DNA of 56,866 nt from DATKHF01 sp035510355. Lineage in GTDB: Bacteria; Patescibacteriota; Saccharimonadia; Saccharimonadales; UBA4665. The notes under the pieces are model-generated. The model was not told the origin of the DNA. It saw only the letters and a list, made by a program, of their open reading frames with translations, and did not search any database. Position 1 is the first letter of the stretch, and each line of letters opens with the position of its first letter. Location of the stretch: assembly GCA_035510355.1 (NCBI GenBank), contig DATKHF010000003.1, positions 1 to 56,866 of the forward strand, in the 5' to 3' direction. A program made the translations under genes and the position numbers. Shown in pieces: positions 42,484 through 51,032 of this stretch.

Positions 42484-43779
42484 TTAATAGCGATAATGAT
42501 CGGCTTTGAAAGGTCCTGCAATCGGTAGATCCAAATACTCTGCCTGATTTGACGTCAGCTCAGTAAGCTCGCCGCTCAGAGCTTCTACATGAATTCGCGC
42601 TACTTTTTCATCTAGTTTCTTTGACAATCTATAGATGCCGACAGCATGAGATTTTGTATATAGTTCAATTTGTGCCAAAACCTGGTTAGAGAACGAGTTT
42701 GACATAACAAACGAAGGGTGACCGGTCGCATTGCCCAGGTTAACTAAACGTCCCTCTGACAAAATAATTACCTGTCGTTTGTTTGGCAGGGTGTACAAAT
42801 CAACGAGTGGTTTAATGGTTTCTTTCTTAACGCTCGTAAGCTTGTTCAGTTGTTCGACTTGAATCTCATGGTCGAAGTGACCAATGTTGCAGACAATTGC
42901 CGCATCTTTCATGGACTGTATATGCTTAAGCGTAATAATATTTTTGCAACCAGTTGCCGTAACAAATATATCTGCCAATGGTGCCGCCGTTTCCATAGTC
43001 ACAACCTCATAACCCTCCATAAGAGCTTGTAAGGCACAAATTGGATCAATCTCTGTGATTAAAACTCGGCATCCAAAGGCACGCAGTGACTGGGCACTGC
43101 CTTTTCCGACATCACCATAGCCGGCGACCACCGCTACTTTACCGGCGAGCATAATATCAGTAGCTCGCTTTATACCGTCAACCAGTGATTCGCGACAACC
43201 GTATAGATTGTCAAACTTAGATTTAGTGACACTATCATTGACATTAATAGCCGGGATTTTTAGCTGATCATTCTTTAGGAGTCGATACAGTTGGTGGACG
43301 CCGGTCGTTGTTTCTTCGGTGACACCTTTAATTGCTTTCAGAAGCTCAGGGTGTTTTGTATGAACGAGAGCGGTGAGGTCTCCACCGTCATCGAGTAACA
43401 TATTTGGTCCCTGATTGTTTTCAAATTTCAAAGTTTGTTCAACACACCACCAGTATTCTTTTTCAGTTTCACCTTTCCATGCAAATACGGGAATACCCGC
43501 CTTGGCGATAGCAGCGGCAGCTTGATCTTGCGTAGAGAAAATATTACATGAAGACCATCGAACCTCAGCACCGAGTACTTGCAAAGTCTCAATAAGGACG
43601 GCCGTTTGAATGGTCATATGAATTGAGCCGGCAATCCGCGCTCCGTTAAGTGGCTTTGTAGTGGCAAACTCTTTACGGAGCGCCATAAGCCCTGGCATTT
43701 CTTGTTCGGCTAAGGTTATTTCTGCCCTACCCCAATCTGCTAAATTAAGATCTTTGACTTTAAAATCTGATTTTGGCAT
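42484..43779 (-). CDS. ahcY: S-adenosylhomocysteine hydrolase
   Basis: 431 aa. Splits SAH to adenosine and homocysteine with bound NAD. Visible: GARIAGSIHMTIQTAVLIE, DDGGDLTALVHT, the NAD motif GYGDVGKGSA, and the C-terminal KADHYRY that enters the partner's NAD site. Starts 2 nt after the stop of the PfkB kinase gene, so an operon. Relieves SAH inhibition of methyltransferases such as TrmD. Confidence 0.95.
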   Translation of the reverse strand: MPKSDFKVKDLNLADWGRAEITLAEQEMPGLMALRKEFATTKPLNGARIAGSIHMTIQTAVLIETLQVLGAEVRWSSCNIFSTQDQAAAAIAKAGIPVFAWKGETEKEYWWCVEQTLKFENNQGPNMLLDDGGDLTALVHTKHPELLKAIKGVTEETTTGVHQLYRLLKNDQLKIPAINVNDSVTKSKFDNLYGCRESLVDGIKRATDIMLAGKVAVVAGYGDVGKGSAQSLRAFGCRVLITEIDPICALQALMEGYEVVTMETAAPLADIFVTATGCKNIITLKHIQSMKDAAIVCNIGHFDHEIQVEQLNKLTSVKKETIKPLVDLYTLPNKRQVIILSEGRLVNLGNATGHPSFVMSNSFSNQVLAQIELYTKSHAVGIYRLSKKLDEKVARIHVEALSGELTELTSNQAEYLDLPIAGPFKADHYRY

Positions 43780-43781
43780 GA

Positions 43782-44729
43782 CTATAGCATTAACTCCTCT
43801 TTAAAATTATCATAATATCTTTGTAATACTTCAGGTTTAGAAAATGCATGTTGTGTGCCTTGATGCTCGACAATAAATGAAGCTATCGTTGCACCTAACT
43901 GACCGCACGTACGCAAGTCCCATTCTCGCAAATATCCATATAAAAAGCCAGCACGGTATGCATCCCCAGCACCCGTCGGATCAACTACGTGTTTGGGTTT
44001 TGCAATACTAATTTTGAGTGGTGATGAGAGGTTTTTGCCCGTAATAATTGAGCCGTTTTTACCGAGCGTAGTAATCAATAGTGGCATTTGTGATTTTAGC
44101 ACGCTCACACCGAGTCCGAGCTTTTCATCCAGCAATTGTAGCTCGTAATCATTTACGAATACTACTTCAGCCGCGTTGATTCCTGCTTGTAAATCGGTAG
44201 TTGGATTGGCGACCTGTTGGCCGGGGTCGTAGATAAGACGCATGCCACTCGTCTTACATTCCTCGACTTGACGATTCATGGCCTCTGGATCATAGGCACT
44301 AATAACAGCCAGTACATTCTTTTTGATCCATGGCTTAAAACTAACTGATTCGCTGTCAGCCATAGCGCCCTGATAAAACCCTCCAACCTGACTGTCTTCA
44401 GAGTCCGTAATCACGTTAAATGATGCAGTCGCACGTTTGCTGAAATGAATATGGCTAGTGTCAACACCCGCAGTTGATAGGTCCGCGATATACTGTTTTG
44501 CGTCTAATCCAACTGAACCCAATAGTACGGGTCGTTCGCCCAGCCGAGCTAGATTAAACGCAATGTTGGCACCAACGCCACCTGGCGTGTTTTCAAGTTT
44601 GTCGAGCAACGGGCTAATTGACAGAGCATGTATCTTCTCCGGCTTAATGAGCTCTCTATATAGACCCGTAAAGTTCATGATTCGGTCAATGGCTATTGAT
44701 CCGCATACAATAAGTTGTGGTGCATCCAT
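43782..44729 (-). CDS. PfkB-family carbohydrate/adenosine kinase
   Basis: 315 aa ribokinase-fold kinase. CGSIAIDRIM, GGVGANIAFNLARLG, and the anion-hole/catalytic DPTGAGDAYRAGF near the C-terminus. Coupling to ahcY suggests adenosine kinase: adenosine from SAH to AMP; ribokinase is the alternative, and specificity cannot be read. Promoter TTGACC-18 nt-TACACT ends 8 nt before the ATG, a leaderless layout. Confidence 0.85.
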   Translation of the reverse strand: MDAPQLIVCGSIAIDRIMNFTGLYRELIKPEKIHALSISPLLDKLENTPGGVGANIAFNLARLGERPVLLGSVGLDAKQYIADLSTAGVDTSHIHFSKRATASFNVITDSEDSQVGGFYQGAMADSESVSFKPWIKKNVLAVISAYDPEAMNRQVEECKTSGMRLIYDPGQQVANPTTDLQAGINAAEVVFVNDYELQLLDEKLGLGVSVLKSQMPLLITTLGKNGSIITGKNLSSPLKISIAKPKHVVDPTGAGDAYRAGFLYGYLREWDLRTCGQLGATIASFIVEHQGTQHAFSKPEVLQRYYDNFKEELML

Positions 44730-44799
44730 GTCGTCTAAGTGTATTTGTCTGAGGCCGTCCAGGTCAAATTATTAGATGGAACGGAGTGCTCATTCCCAC

Positions 44800-45126
44800 T
44801 TAGTGATACATCAGTACGCCAACAACTACCGTGAGGTTAACGACTTCCCACAGAATAAAACTGACAATAATACTTTTCTCTTTATGTGCTATGCCGTATA
44901 AAATCCACGGAAAAGTGACAATAAAAATAAGCAACCAAGTTGCTAGCGAAACGCCAACTGCCGATTTATTCGTAAAAATGCTGTAAATTTGTGGCAAGAC
45001 AGTGAACGGACCGATCACACCAACAATAAAGGTAAGCTTATCCAAAAAAACAATATAGCGTGATTTCGGTTGTTTTTTCGTGGTTTGCCGGCGCTCATAT
45101 TTATTCCGTAGCCCAAGATAGTGCAT
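44800..45126 (-). CDS. SemiSWEET (PQ-loop) sugar transporter
   Basis: 108 aa from ATG 45126, 7 nt after TATAGT, so the longer frame to 45135 is not used. Three transmembrane helices with one PQ-loop: VLPQIYSIFTNKSAVGVSL. Dimers of SemiSWEETs carry sugars across the membrane. The N-terminal ~25 residues are basic. Divergent from rpiA, so it could feed sugar to the pentose/nucleotide genes. Confidence 0.85.
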   Translation of the reverse strand: MHYLGLRNKYERRQTTKKQPKSRYIVFLDKLTFIVGVIGPFTVLPQIYSIFTNKSAVGVSLATWLLIFIVTFPWILYGIAHKEKSIIVSFILWEVVNLTVVVGVLMYH

Positions 45127-45133
45127 ACCGTTC

Positions 45134-45175
45134 ACTATAGCATAAGCTTTCTGGGCAGATAGGAGATGCTATACT
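45134..45175. promoter_or_regulatory. Divergent promoters, SemiSWEET and rpiA
   Basis: Minus-strand -10 TATAGT (45139-45134) for the SemiSWEET gene and plus-strand -10 TATACT (45170-45175) for rpiA face away from each other in a short region. Confidence 0.45.
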
Positions 45176-45207
45176 CAACACATAAGGTTTTTTGGAGCAT
45201 TGATTAT

Positions 45208-45918
45208 ATGAAGTGGACGAATACATTAGCCAATGACCCGGTGTGGGGTCGCGAGATTACACATCAACACCAAAAAGAGCAAGTGGCGCTAAAATTAGCA
45301 CAGCGACTCAAAAACGGTGATGTGGTTGGAGTGGGCAGTGGATCTACGAGTTTTTTAACCTTGCGGGCCTTAGCGCAGCGACGAGATAAAGAGGGAATCG
45401 AGTTTCGGGCTATTCCGACATCAATTGAAATGGAACTGGCGTGCAGTGCTCTGTCGGTGCCAACGACATTATTGCGTGTTGAGCGACCAGATTGGTCTTT
45501 TGACGGTGCCGATGAAATTGACTCAAATAAGCGAATGATTAAAGGTAGGGGTGGCGCACTCCTGCGTGAAAAGCTAATGATGCAGGCTTCCAAAAAAGTC
45601 TATATTGTCATCGATGAGTCCAAACACGTTACTCGCTTAGGTCAAAACTTTCCAGTTCCGATTGAAATTCAACCAGAGGCTATTCATATTGTGGAGACGT
45701 CATTGAAACAGTTCGACACAATAACTAAGGTTGTACTGCGGCGGGCAGTTGCCAAAGACGGTCCGGTAATTACTGAAAATGCTAACCTTATACTGGATGT
45801 TACATTTAGCCAAATCGACAACGAAATGGAACACAAACTAAAGTCAATCGTTGGCGTTGTCGAAACAGGATTGTTCATAGGCTATCCAATTACACTCGTG
45901 GAAAGTGACAAACTCTAA
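45208..45918 (+). CDS. rpiA: Ribose-5-phosphate isomerase A
   Basis: 236 aa from ATG 45208 (GGAG 10 nt upstream). Interconverts ribulose-5-P and ribose-5-P. Motifs GVGSGST, FDGADEID and KGRGGALLREK. Feeds the next gene, prs, which needs ribose-5-P. Confidence 0.94.
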   Translation: MKWTNTLANDPVWGREITHQHQKEQVALKLAQRLKNGDVVGVGSGSTSFLTLRALAQRRDKEGIEFRAIPTSIEMELACSALSVPTTLLRVERPDWSFDGADEIDSNKRMIKGRGGALLREKLMMQASKKVYIVIDESKHVTRLGQNFPVPIEIQPEAIHIVETSLKQFDTITKVVLRRAVAKDGPVITENANLILDVTFSQIDNEMEHKLKSIVGVVETGLFIGYPITLVESDKL

Positions 45919-45964
45919 CGCCTCGACTACCCTGAAGTGCCTAACTCCTGATATACTCTACAGT

Positions 45965-46933
45965 ATGACAAGTGTAGCGGGACGACAGTTATGTCTTTTG
46001 TCTGGTCGAGTTCATCCTGAACTCGCTCAAGAAGTCGCTAAAGTCCTCGGCACTAAGCTATGCGGTATAAAACTGAGTAACTTCGCGAACGGCGAAATCA
46101 GCTGCCGAATTAATGAATCTGTACGCGGTAGCGATGTTTTTATTATCCAGTCACATGCCGGCAATGTGAATGATGCGCTCATGGAACAGGCTATTATTAT
46201 TGACGCCGCTAAACGAGCCTCAGCCGCTTCGATTACGGCAGTCTGCCCCTTTCTGGGCTATGCTCGTCAGGACCGTAAGTCTAATGGTCGCGAACCCATC
46301 ACTGCTAAACTAGCTGTCGATTTGCTGGCAATTGCTGGCGCCGACCGAATTATGAGTATTGATTTGCATTCAGGTCAGACACAAGGATTTTTTAATGGTC
46401 CCTTCGACCATCTTATTGCTATGCCAACCATGGTTGACTATATAAAGCACACATTTAAGAATACAGATGATGTGGTGATCGTTTCCCCAGATGCCGGTCG
46501 TGTTAAAACTGCTGAGCGCTATGGGAGTGCCCTCAATTGTGATATAGCCATAATTCATAAACAACGCTCAACCACAAAACATAATGATGTGGAAGCTAAG
46601 TATTTAATTGGCGAGGTTACAGGCAAGATCTGTATTGTTATTGATGACATGATTGATACGGCTGGGACTATTTGCTCAGCGGCTGATCTTCTGGCCGAAC
46701 ATGGAGCTAAGGCAATTTATGGGATTGCGACACATGGAGTATTTTCTGACCCAGCCATTGAGCGGATTGAAAAGTCAGCTTTTTCAAAAGTGGTCGTTAC
46801 TAATACGCTACCCGAACACGTTGGGAAGTCTTCAAAAATCGAAACACTATCAATTGCGCCGCTTCTTGGTAATGCCATCGGCGCAATATTTACTGGACAA
46901 TCCGTATCAAAACTTTTTGATGGTAAAAACTAA
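45965..46933 (+). CDS. prs: Ribose-phosphate pyrophosphokinase (PRPP synthase)
   Basis: 322 aa from ATG 45965, seven nt after TATACT (45952-45957), so leaderless. Makes PRPP from ribose-5-P and ATP. ANGEISCRINESVRGSDVF, YARQDRKSNGREPIT and the PRPP-binding loop VIDDMIDTAGT. Followed 1 nt after its stop by pyrB. Confidence 0.95.
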   Translation: MTSVAGRQLCLLSGRVHPELAQEVAKVLGTKLCGIKLSNFANGEISCRINESVRGSDVFIIQSHAGNVNDALMEQAIIIDAAKRASAASITAVCPFLGYARQDRKSNGREPITAKLAVDLLAIAGADRIMSIDLHSGQTQGFFNGPFDHLIAMPTMVDYIKHTFKNTDDVVIVSPDAGRVKTAERYGSALNCDIAIIHKQRSTTKHNDVEAKYLIGEVTGKICIVIDDMIDTAGTICSAADLLAEHGAKAIYGIATHGVFSDPAIERIEKSAFSKVVVTNTLPEHVGKSSKIETLSIAPLLGNAIGAIFTGQSVSKLFDGKN

Positions 46934-46934
46934 T

Positions 46935-47864
46935 ATGCCAAACAAACCCATGAAACACGTTTTATCAGTTAAGCAGTTTACTGATAAAGCATTACTCTAT
47001 AAGCTTTTTAAGCGAGCGTCAGAACTTGAAGATATGCCGCCAGCAGACTATCCCAAACCTTTGCGCTATCTGACTTTAGCGACTATCTTCTTTGAGCCCA
47101 GTACGCGTACGCGTCTATCGTTTGAGACAGCCATTCAAAACCTTGGAGGCCAGTTAGTTACGGTTGAGAATGCTGGTGAATTTTCATCTGCCAAAAAAGG
47201 CGAAAGCCTTGAAGATACCATTAAAACGCTGAATGCATATGTTGACGGAATCATCATGCGCCATCCAGATATAGGTTCTGCAAAACGAGCCGCAGCAGTT
47301 TCAAGAGTCCCTATAATTAATGGGGGGGATGGCGGTGGCGATCATCCCACTCAGGCTTTATATGATGTTTATTCAATCCAAAAAGATAAGGGACGGATCG
47401 ATGGCTTAAAAATTGCTATCGTAGGAGATCTACTCCACAGTCGAGCTCTCCGTTCCGTGCTTGAGTTACTAGCTAACTTTAACGTTGAGTTTTTTCTTAT
47501 CTCACCACCCGCCCTCAAACTATCAAAGGATCAAATCAAGTATTTCCAAGATCGTAAAATAAAAATCGAAGAGATGGATAGTTGGCAATCGGTAATCGCC
47601 GATTTAGATGTCATATATATTAATAGAATTCAAAAAGAACGTTTTAAGCTTGAAGAAGAATACCAGCTATTAAAGAATAGCTATATATTGACCCCCGAGA
47701 GTGTCAAACAAATGAAAAAGGATGCTATTATACTTGATCCTCTACCACGTGTTAATGAAATAGCCATCGAGGTTGATAATGATCCTAGAGCTCGTTATTT
47801 TGAACAAGTTAAAAACGGACTGTATGTTCGTATGGCGCTACTTGAACTGATCTTTTCAAACTAA
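46935..47864 (+). CDS. pyrB: Aspartate carbamoyltransferase, catalytic chain
   Basis: 309 aa from ATG 46935; the frame upstream to 46653 is inside prs. Joins carbamoyl phosphate and aspartate. FFEPSTRTRLSFE (phosphate loop), GDGGGDHPTQALYD and DPLPRVNEI. No regulatory PyrI gene in the window, so probably the unregulated catalytic form. Its 3' end overlaps the next convergent gene by 4 nt. Confidence 0.94.
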   Translation: MPNKPMKHVLSVKQFTDKALLYKLFKRASELEDMPPADYPKPLRYLTLATIFFEPSTRTRLSFETAIQNLGGQLVTVENAGEFSSAKKGESLEDTIKTLNAYVDGIIMRHPDIGSAKRAAAVSRVPIINGGDGGGDHPTQALYDVYSIQKDKGRIDGLKIAIVGDLLHSRALRSVLELLANFNVEFFLISPPALKLSKDQIKYFQDRKIKIEEMDSWQSVIADLDVIYINRIQKERFKLEEEYQLLKNSYILTPESVKQMKKDAIILDPLPRVNEIAIEVDNDPRARYFEQVKNGLYVRMALLELIFSN

Positions 47865-48532
47865 TTTTTTAATAGTTGAATGTAGCCACCTTTGTAGTCA
47901 GGATGAACTTTTTTGAAGTCGTCACCATGCCCAATGTCTGTAACTATCGGTACATTCTGAGAACATAAACCACTCTTAGCACAATCTTCGACTATCCACG
48001 CCTCATACTCGACACTGCACAGTTTCACGAACTTTGGCACATTGAGAGCTTTGGTATCAACACCTCTGTTGGCTGCTATACAGCCGACACCAATAATTTT
48101 GCCACCAGCCTCGGTAACAGTTTTAATCATGGCTTTGATTGATACCATTTGGTTAATCATGTCTTCAAGAATCAGTATTTTTTTACCTTTAATGGTTTGT
48201 AAAAAACCTTCACGTTCAAAAATAAACTCTCGCGTTGGAGCACCAGAAACTTTATCAGCCCATACGCCGTAGATTTCTTTAGTAGAGCCCTGCATAAGGT
48301 GGTGCGCTCCCCAATGCGAAAATGGAATTGCGCCGACCGCGGGAACAGCCACCGTTTCTATGCCACTATCACGAAACGGCTCCACAAGCTCCTTAATGAA
48401 GGCATCTACGAGTGAGACGTGAGGCAAAAGCGGATCAACATTACAGTAGCCACTGAGATGCTTTGTGCTGACGCCCACAAAGTGACCTTTATAAATACAA
48501 CCTATTTCCACTAATTTTTTTCGTACATCCAT
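47861..48532 (-). CDS. pyrE: Orotate phosphoribosyltransferase-like protein
   Basis: 223 aa of the type I PRTase fold; the position beside pyrF suggests orotate phosphoribosyltransferase. The PRPP motif reads ILILEDMINQMVSIKAMI: the acidic pair (E-D) is kept, but the usual TTGGS loop is replaced by NQMVS. Other features: PAVGAIPFSHWGAHHL. It begins 12 nt after pyrF, in one operon. Substrate could differ from orotate; the altered loop is the reason for caution. Confidence 0.65.
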   Translation of the reverse strand: MDVRKKLVEIGCIYKGHFVGVSTKHLSGYCNVDPLLPHVSLVDAFIKELVEPFRDSGIETVAVPAVGAIPFSHWGAHHLMQGSTKEIYGVWADKVSGAPTREFIFEREGFLQTIKGKKILILEDMINQMVSIKAMIKTVTEAGGKIIGVGCIAANRGVDTKALNVPKFVKLCSVEYEAWIVEDCAKSGLCSQNVPIVTDIGHGDDFKKVHPDYKGGYIQLLKN

Positions 48533-48544
48533 CAGTTGACTCCT

Positions 48545-49366
48545 TTACCGATACTTATTGATCTCAGTCTTTAATGTTTGAGTCTTTGCCCTTGCAGCCT
48601 CGGCAAAGTCCGCGCCATTGCTGGCATAAATAATCTCACGCGACGAATTTATAATTACGCCAGTACCACTTGCATTAACTGCCGCCTTTACGGTAGCTTC
48701 GATATCTCCACCCTGAGTACCGGCGCCTGGTACGAGCATTAAAACGTCGTCACCTATTAGCTTACGAATAGTGGCTAGTTCTGTTGGGTAGGGCGAACCT
48801 ATAACGAGCCCACAGTTCTTATTATCATTCCACTCATTCATTATTCGTTCAGCAACAATTTGATATAATTTTTTGCCATTATGTTCTAAATCTTGAAATT
48901 CACCGGCACCTGGGTTGGACGTTCGGCAAAGTACGAAAATCCCTTTGTCTGTATGGGCAAGGTAAGCTTCATTCGCTTCCTTACCCATGTATGGACTAAT
49001 AGTAATGGCATCCACACTAAGATAATCAAAGGCAAATTGTGCATAATACTTGTTGGTATTACCGATATCTCCACGCTTGTAGTCTAGCAGGATAGGAGTG
49101 TGTGGATATGTATCATGTATATACTGAGTGGTATCGCGTAATTGTTTAATTCCGTCAGCTCCAAGCGCTTCATAAAAAGCACTATTTGGCTTAAAGGCGC
49201 AGACTAGATCAGCCGTAGCGTCAATGATTACTTTGTTGAATGCAACTAGTGGATCGGCTTTGCCACCAATGACTTTCGGTAATTTAGTAATATCTGGGTC
49301 AAGACCAATACAGAGCAAAGAGTTGTTTTGAGTTACGCTGGTTTCAAGTTTCTCTAGAAATGTCAT
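48545..49366 (-). CDS. pyrF: Orotidine 5'-phosphate decarboxylase
   Basis: 273 aa from ATG 49366 (GGCGGG upstream); a longer frame to 49396 runs over the shared promoter. Type 2 OMP decarboxylase with CIGLDPD, catalytic LLDYKRGDIGNT (K-x2-D), CRTSNPGAGEF and VPGAGTQGGD. Makes UMP. First gene of the pyrF-pyrE operon. Confidence 0.92.
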   Translation of the reverse strand: MTFLEKLETSVTQNNSLLCIGLDPDITKLPKVIGGKADPLVAFNKVIIDATADLVCAFKPNSAFYEALGADGIKQLRDTTQYIHDTYPHTPILLDYKRGDIGNTNKYYAQFAFDYLSVDAITISPYMGKEANEAYLAHTDKGIFVLCRTSNPGAGEFQDLEHNGKKLYQIVAERIMNEWNDNKNCGLVIGSPYPTELATIRKLIGDDVLMLVPGAGTQGGDIEATVKAAVNASGTGVIINSSREIIYASNGADFAEAARAKTQTLKTEINKYR

Positions 49367-49394
49367 CCCGCCACATGGTATATTAAAATAAACC

Positions 49395-50471
49395 ATGACA
49401 CAACAAACCCTCCCTTGGCAATACGATCAAAAACACAGCTATGCCTATAATCTTCAATATGGACCCTTTGGTAATTTCGACAAAGAACCAAAATACCGAA
49501 ACATTGGTAAGCCACAGTATGATTTTTTTGGCACAAAAGTCTATTCGCTTTTTGGCATTGCGGCCGGCCCATTGCCACGAGCGAGCTTTGTGCGGGCGGC
49601 CTTGGACAGAGGGTTCGATATCGTTACTTTTAAGACCGTTCGTTCGAATCAATATCCATGTCATTCTTCTCCAAATGTCTTCCCATTGGAGTCGGCAAAA
49701 TTTGATCCATTGCAATCAGATCAAGCATTTAAGACCCAAGAAAGTCTATCATTCCCTCTTACAATAACTAATTCATTTGGTATCCCTTCATTCGAGCCCG
49801 ATGTCTGGCAGAAAGAGATTAAAGAATCATATAAAGCCATAGGTAAAGGGCAGGCCCTTCTTGTGGCTTTTCAGGGAACCCTACAGACCGCCAGTCGACA
49901 AAAATTTATAGCTGACCATGTCAAGGGAATTGGTTTACTGCTAGAAACGGGAGCCAAGGTCATTGAAATAAACCTTAGCTGTCCTAATGAAGGTCATTCC
50001 AATTTTCTCTGTTACGACATTGAAACCTCAAAGGAGATTATTCAAAAAATTCGCAACAAATACGGCGCTATTAAACTGATTGTAAAAATAACGTACTTTA
50101 AAGATGACGAACATCTGCGACTGTTTGTAAAAGAAATCGGATCACTGGTTGAGGGTATCACGGCCATTAATACTATAGCGGCCAATATTGTGAACCAAAA
50201 AGGTAATCAAGCTTTTCCAGGACCAAAATCACGGCTTCAGGCTGGCGTTAGTGGCCAAGCTATTAAACACCTGGGGGTAGATATGGTTAAACGAATAAAA
50301 TTACACCGTCAAGAATTTGGCCTAAGCTTCAAGATTATCGGTGTTGGAGGCGTACAAACGGCAAAAGATTTTCATGATTATCTTAAAGCCGGAGCGGATT
50401 TTGTTATGGGTCTTACGGGCGTAATGTGGAACCCGGACTTGGCCGCCGAAATAAAAAAATCATTACATTAA
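49395..50471 (+). CDS. pyrD: Dihydroorotate dehydrogenase (class 1-like)
   Basis: 358 aa. FMN enzyme oxidising dihydroorotate to orotate. Class 1-type active-site cysteine in EINLSCPNEGHSN, followed by a YDIETS stretch resembling class 1A (fumarate-linked) enzymes; no class 2 membrane N-terminus. FMN motif GVGGVQTAKDF. Starts 10 nt after TATATT (49379-49384), divergent from pyrF with overlapping promoters. The 3' end overlaps the LOG gene by 9 nt. Confidence 0.88.
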   Translation: MTQQTLPWQYDQKHSYAYNLQYGPFGNFDKEPKYRNIGKPQYDFFGTKVYSLFGIAAGPLPRASFVRAALDRGFDIVTFKTVRSNQYPCHSSPNVFPLESAKFDPLQSDQAFKTQESLSFPLTITNSFGIPSFEPDVWQKEIKESYKAIGKGQALLVAFQGTLQTASRQKFIADHVKGIGLLLETGAKVIEINLSCPNEGHSNFLCYDIETSKEIIQKIRNKYGAIKLIVKITYFKDDEHLRLFVKEIGSLVEGITAINTIAANIVNQKGNQAFPGPKSRLQAGVSGQAIKHLGVDMVKRIKLHRQEFGLSFKIIGVGGVQTAKDFHDYLKAGADFVMGLTGVMWNPDLAAEIKKSLH

Positions 50472-51029
50472 ACTAGTGAATATAGCATTAACTAATTCTT
50501 GTGGGTCATTATTGAAGACTATTCGACCCTGTCCTTCTTTGTAGATCTTTTTATTTAATTGCACTAACTCGTCAGCGATACCCCCTGTATCAGTTAAGAC
50601 TCCAACAACTTTTTGTAGATCTATAAGATTAGTGAACTCATTCAAACTACCCCACCTTCCTGAAATTATGATTCCGGCGTCACAGCTGGATGTGGACAGA
50701 ACGTTCCGGTATTTCTTACGAACTAAGTCATTATCGGCATACTCAAAATTTGCAGGTACGTAAACCAGTTTCGTATAGATGCTAATGTCATCGTCAGGTG
50801 TGAATTTTCGTTGTCCTTTTAGATCAAGCATGGGCGAATATCCCCATATATTCACACCTCGATCGGCAGCTACTTTGGCAGCTGCGTACGGAATCCCAGA
50901 GCAGGCACCGGTAATAATTGTGACCTTATCTGAGTACTGGCCCAGAACTTGTCCAAGCTCCTCGGCTTTCGGAAGGCTGATACTCATGTCGCCAGCAGAT
51001 GATCCAAAGATGCCAATTTTATACTTCAT
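50463..51029 (-). CDS. LOG-family nucleoside-5'-monophosphate phosphoribohydrolase
   Basis: 188 aa Rossmann-like LOG/TIGR00725-type protein. GIFGSSAG at the N-terminus, TGACSGIP, and a variant of the PGGxGTxxE motif, SGRWGSLNE. These proteins split nucleotide monophosphates into base and ribose-5-P. It follows pyrC by 3 nt, so it is in the pyrimidine operon, perhaps to recycle or limit nucleotides (inference). Confidence 0.78.
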   Translation of the reverse strand: MKYKIGIFGSSAGDMSISLPKAEELGQVLGQYSDKVTIITGACSGIPYAAAKVAADRGVNIWGYSPMLDLKGQRKFTPDDDISIYTKLVYVPANFEYADNDLVRKKYRNVLSTSSCDAGIIISGRWGSLNEFTNLIDLQKVVGVLTDTGGIADELVQLNKKIYKEGQGRIVFNNDPQELVNAIFTSLM

Positions 51030-51032
51030 ACG

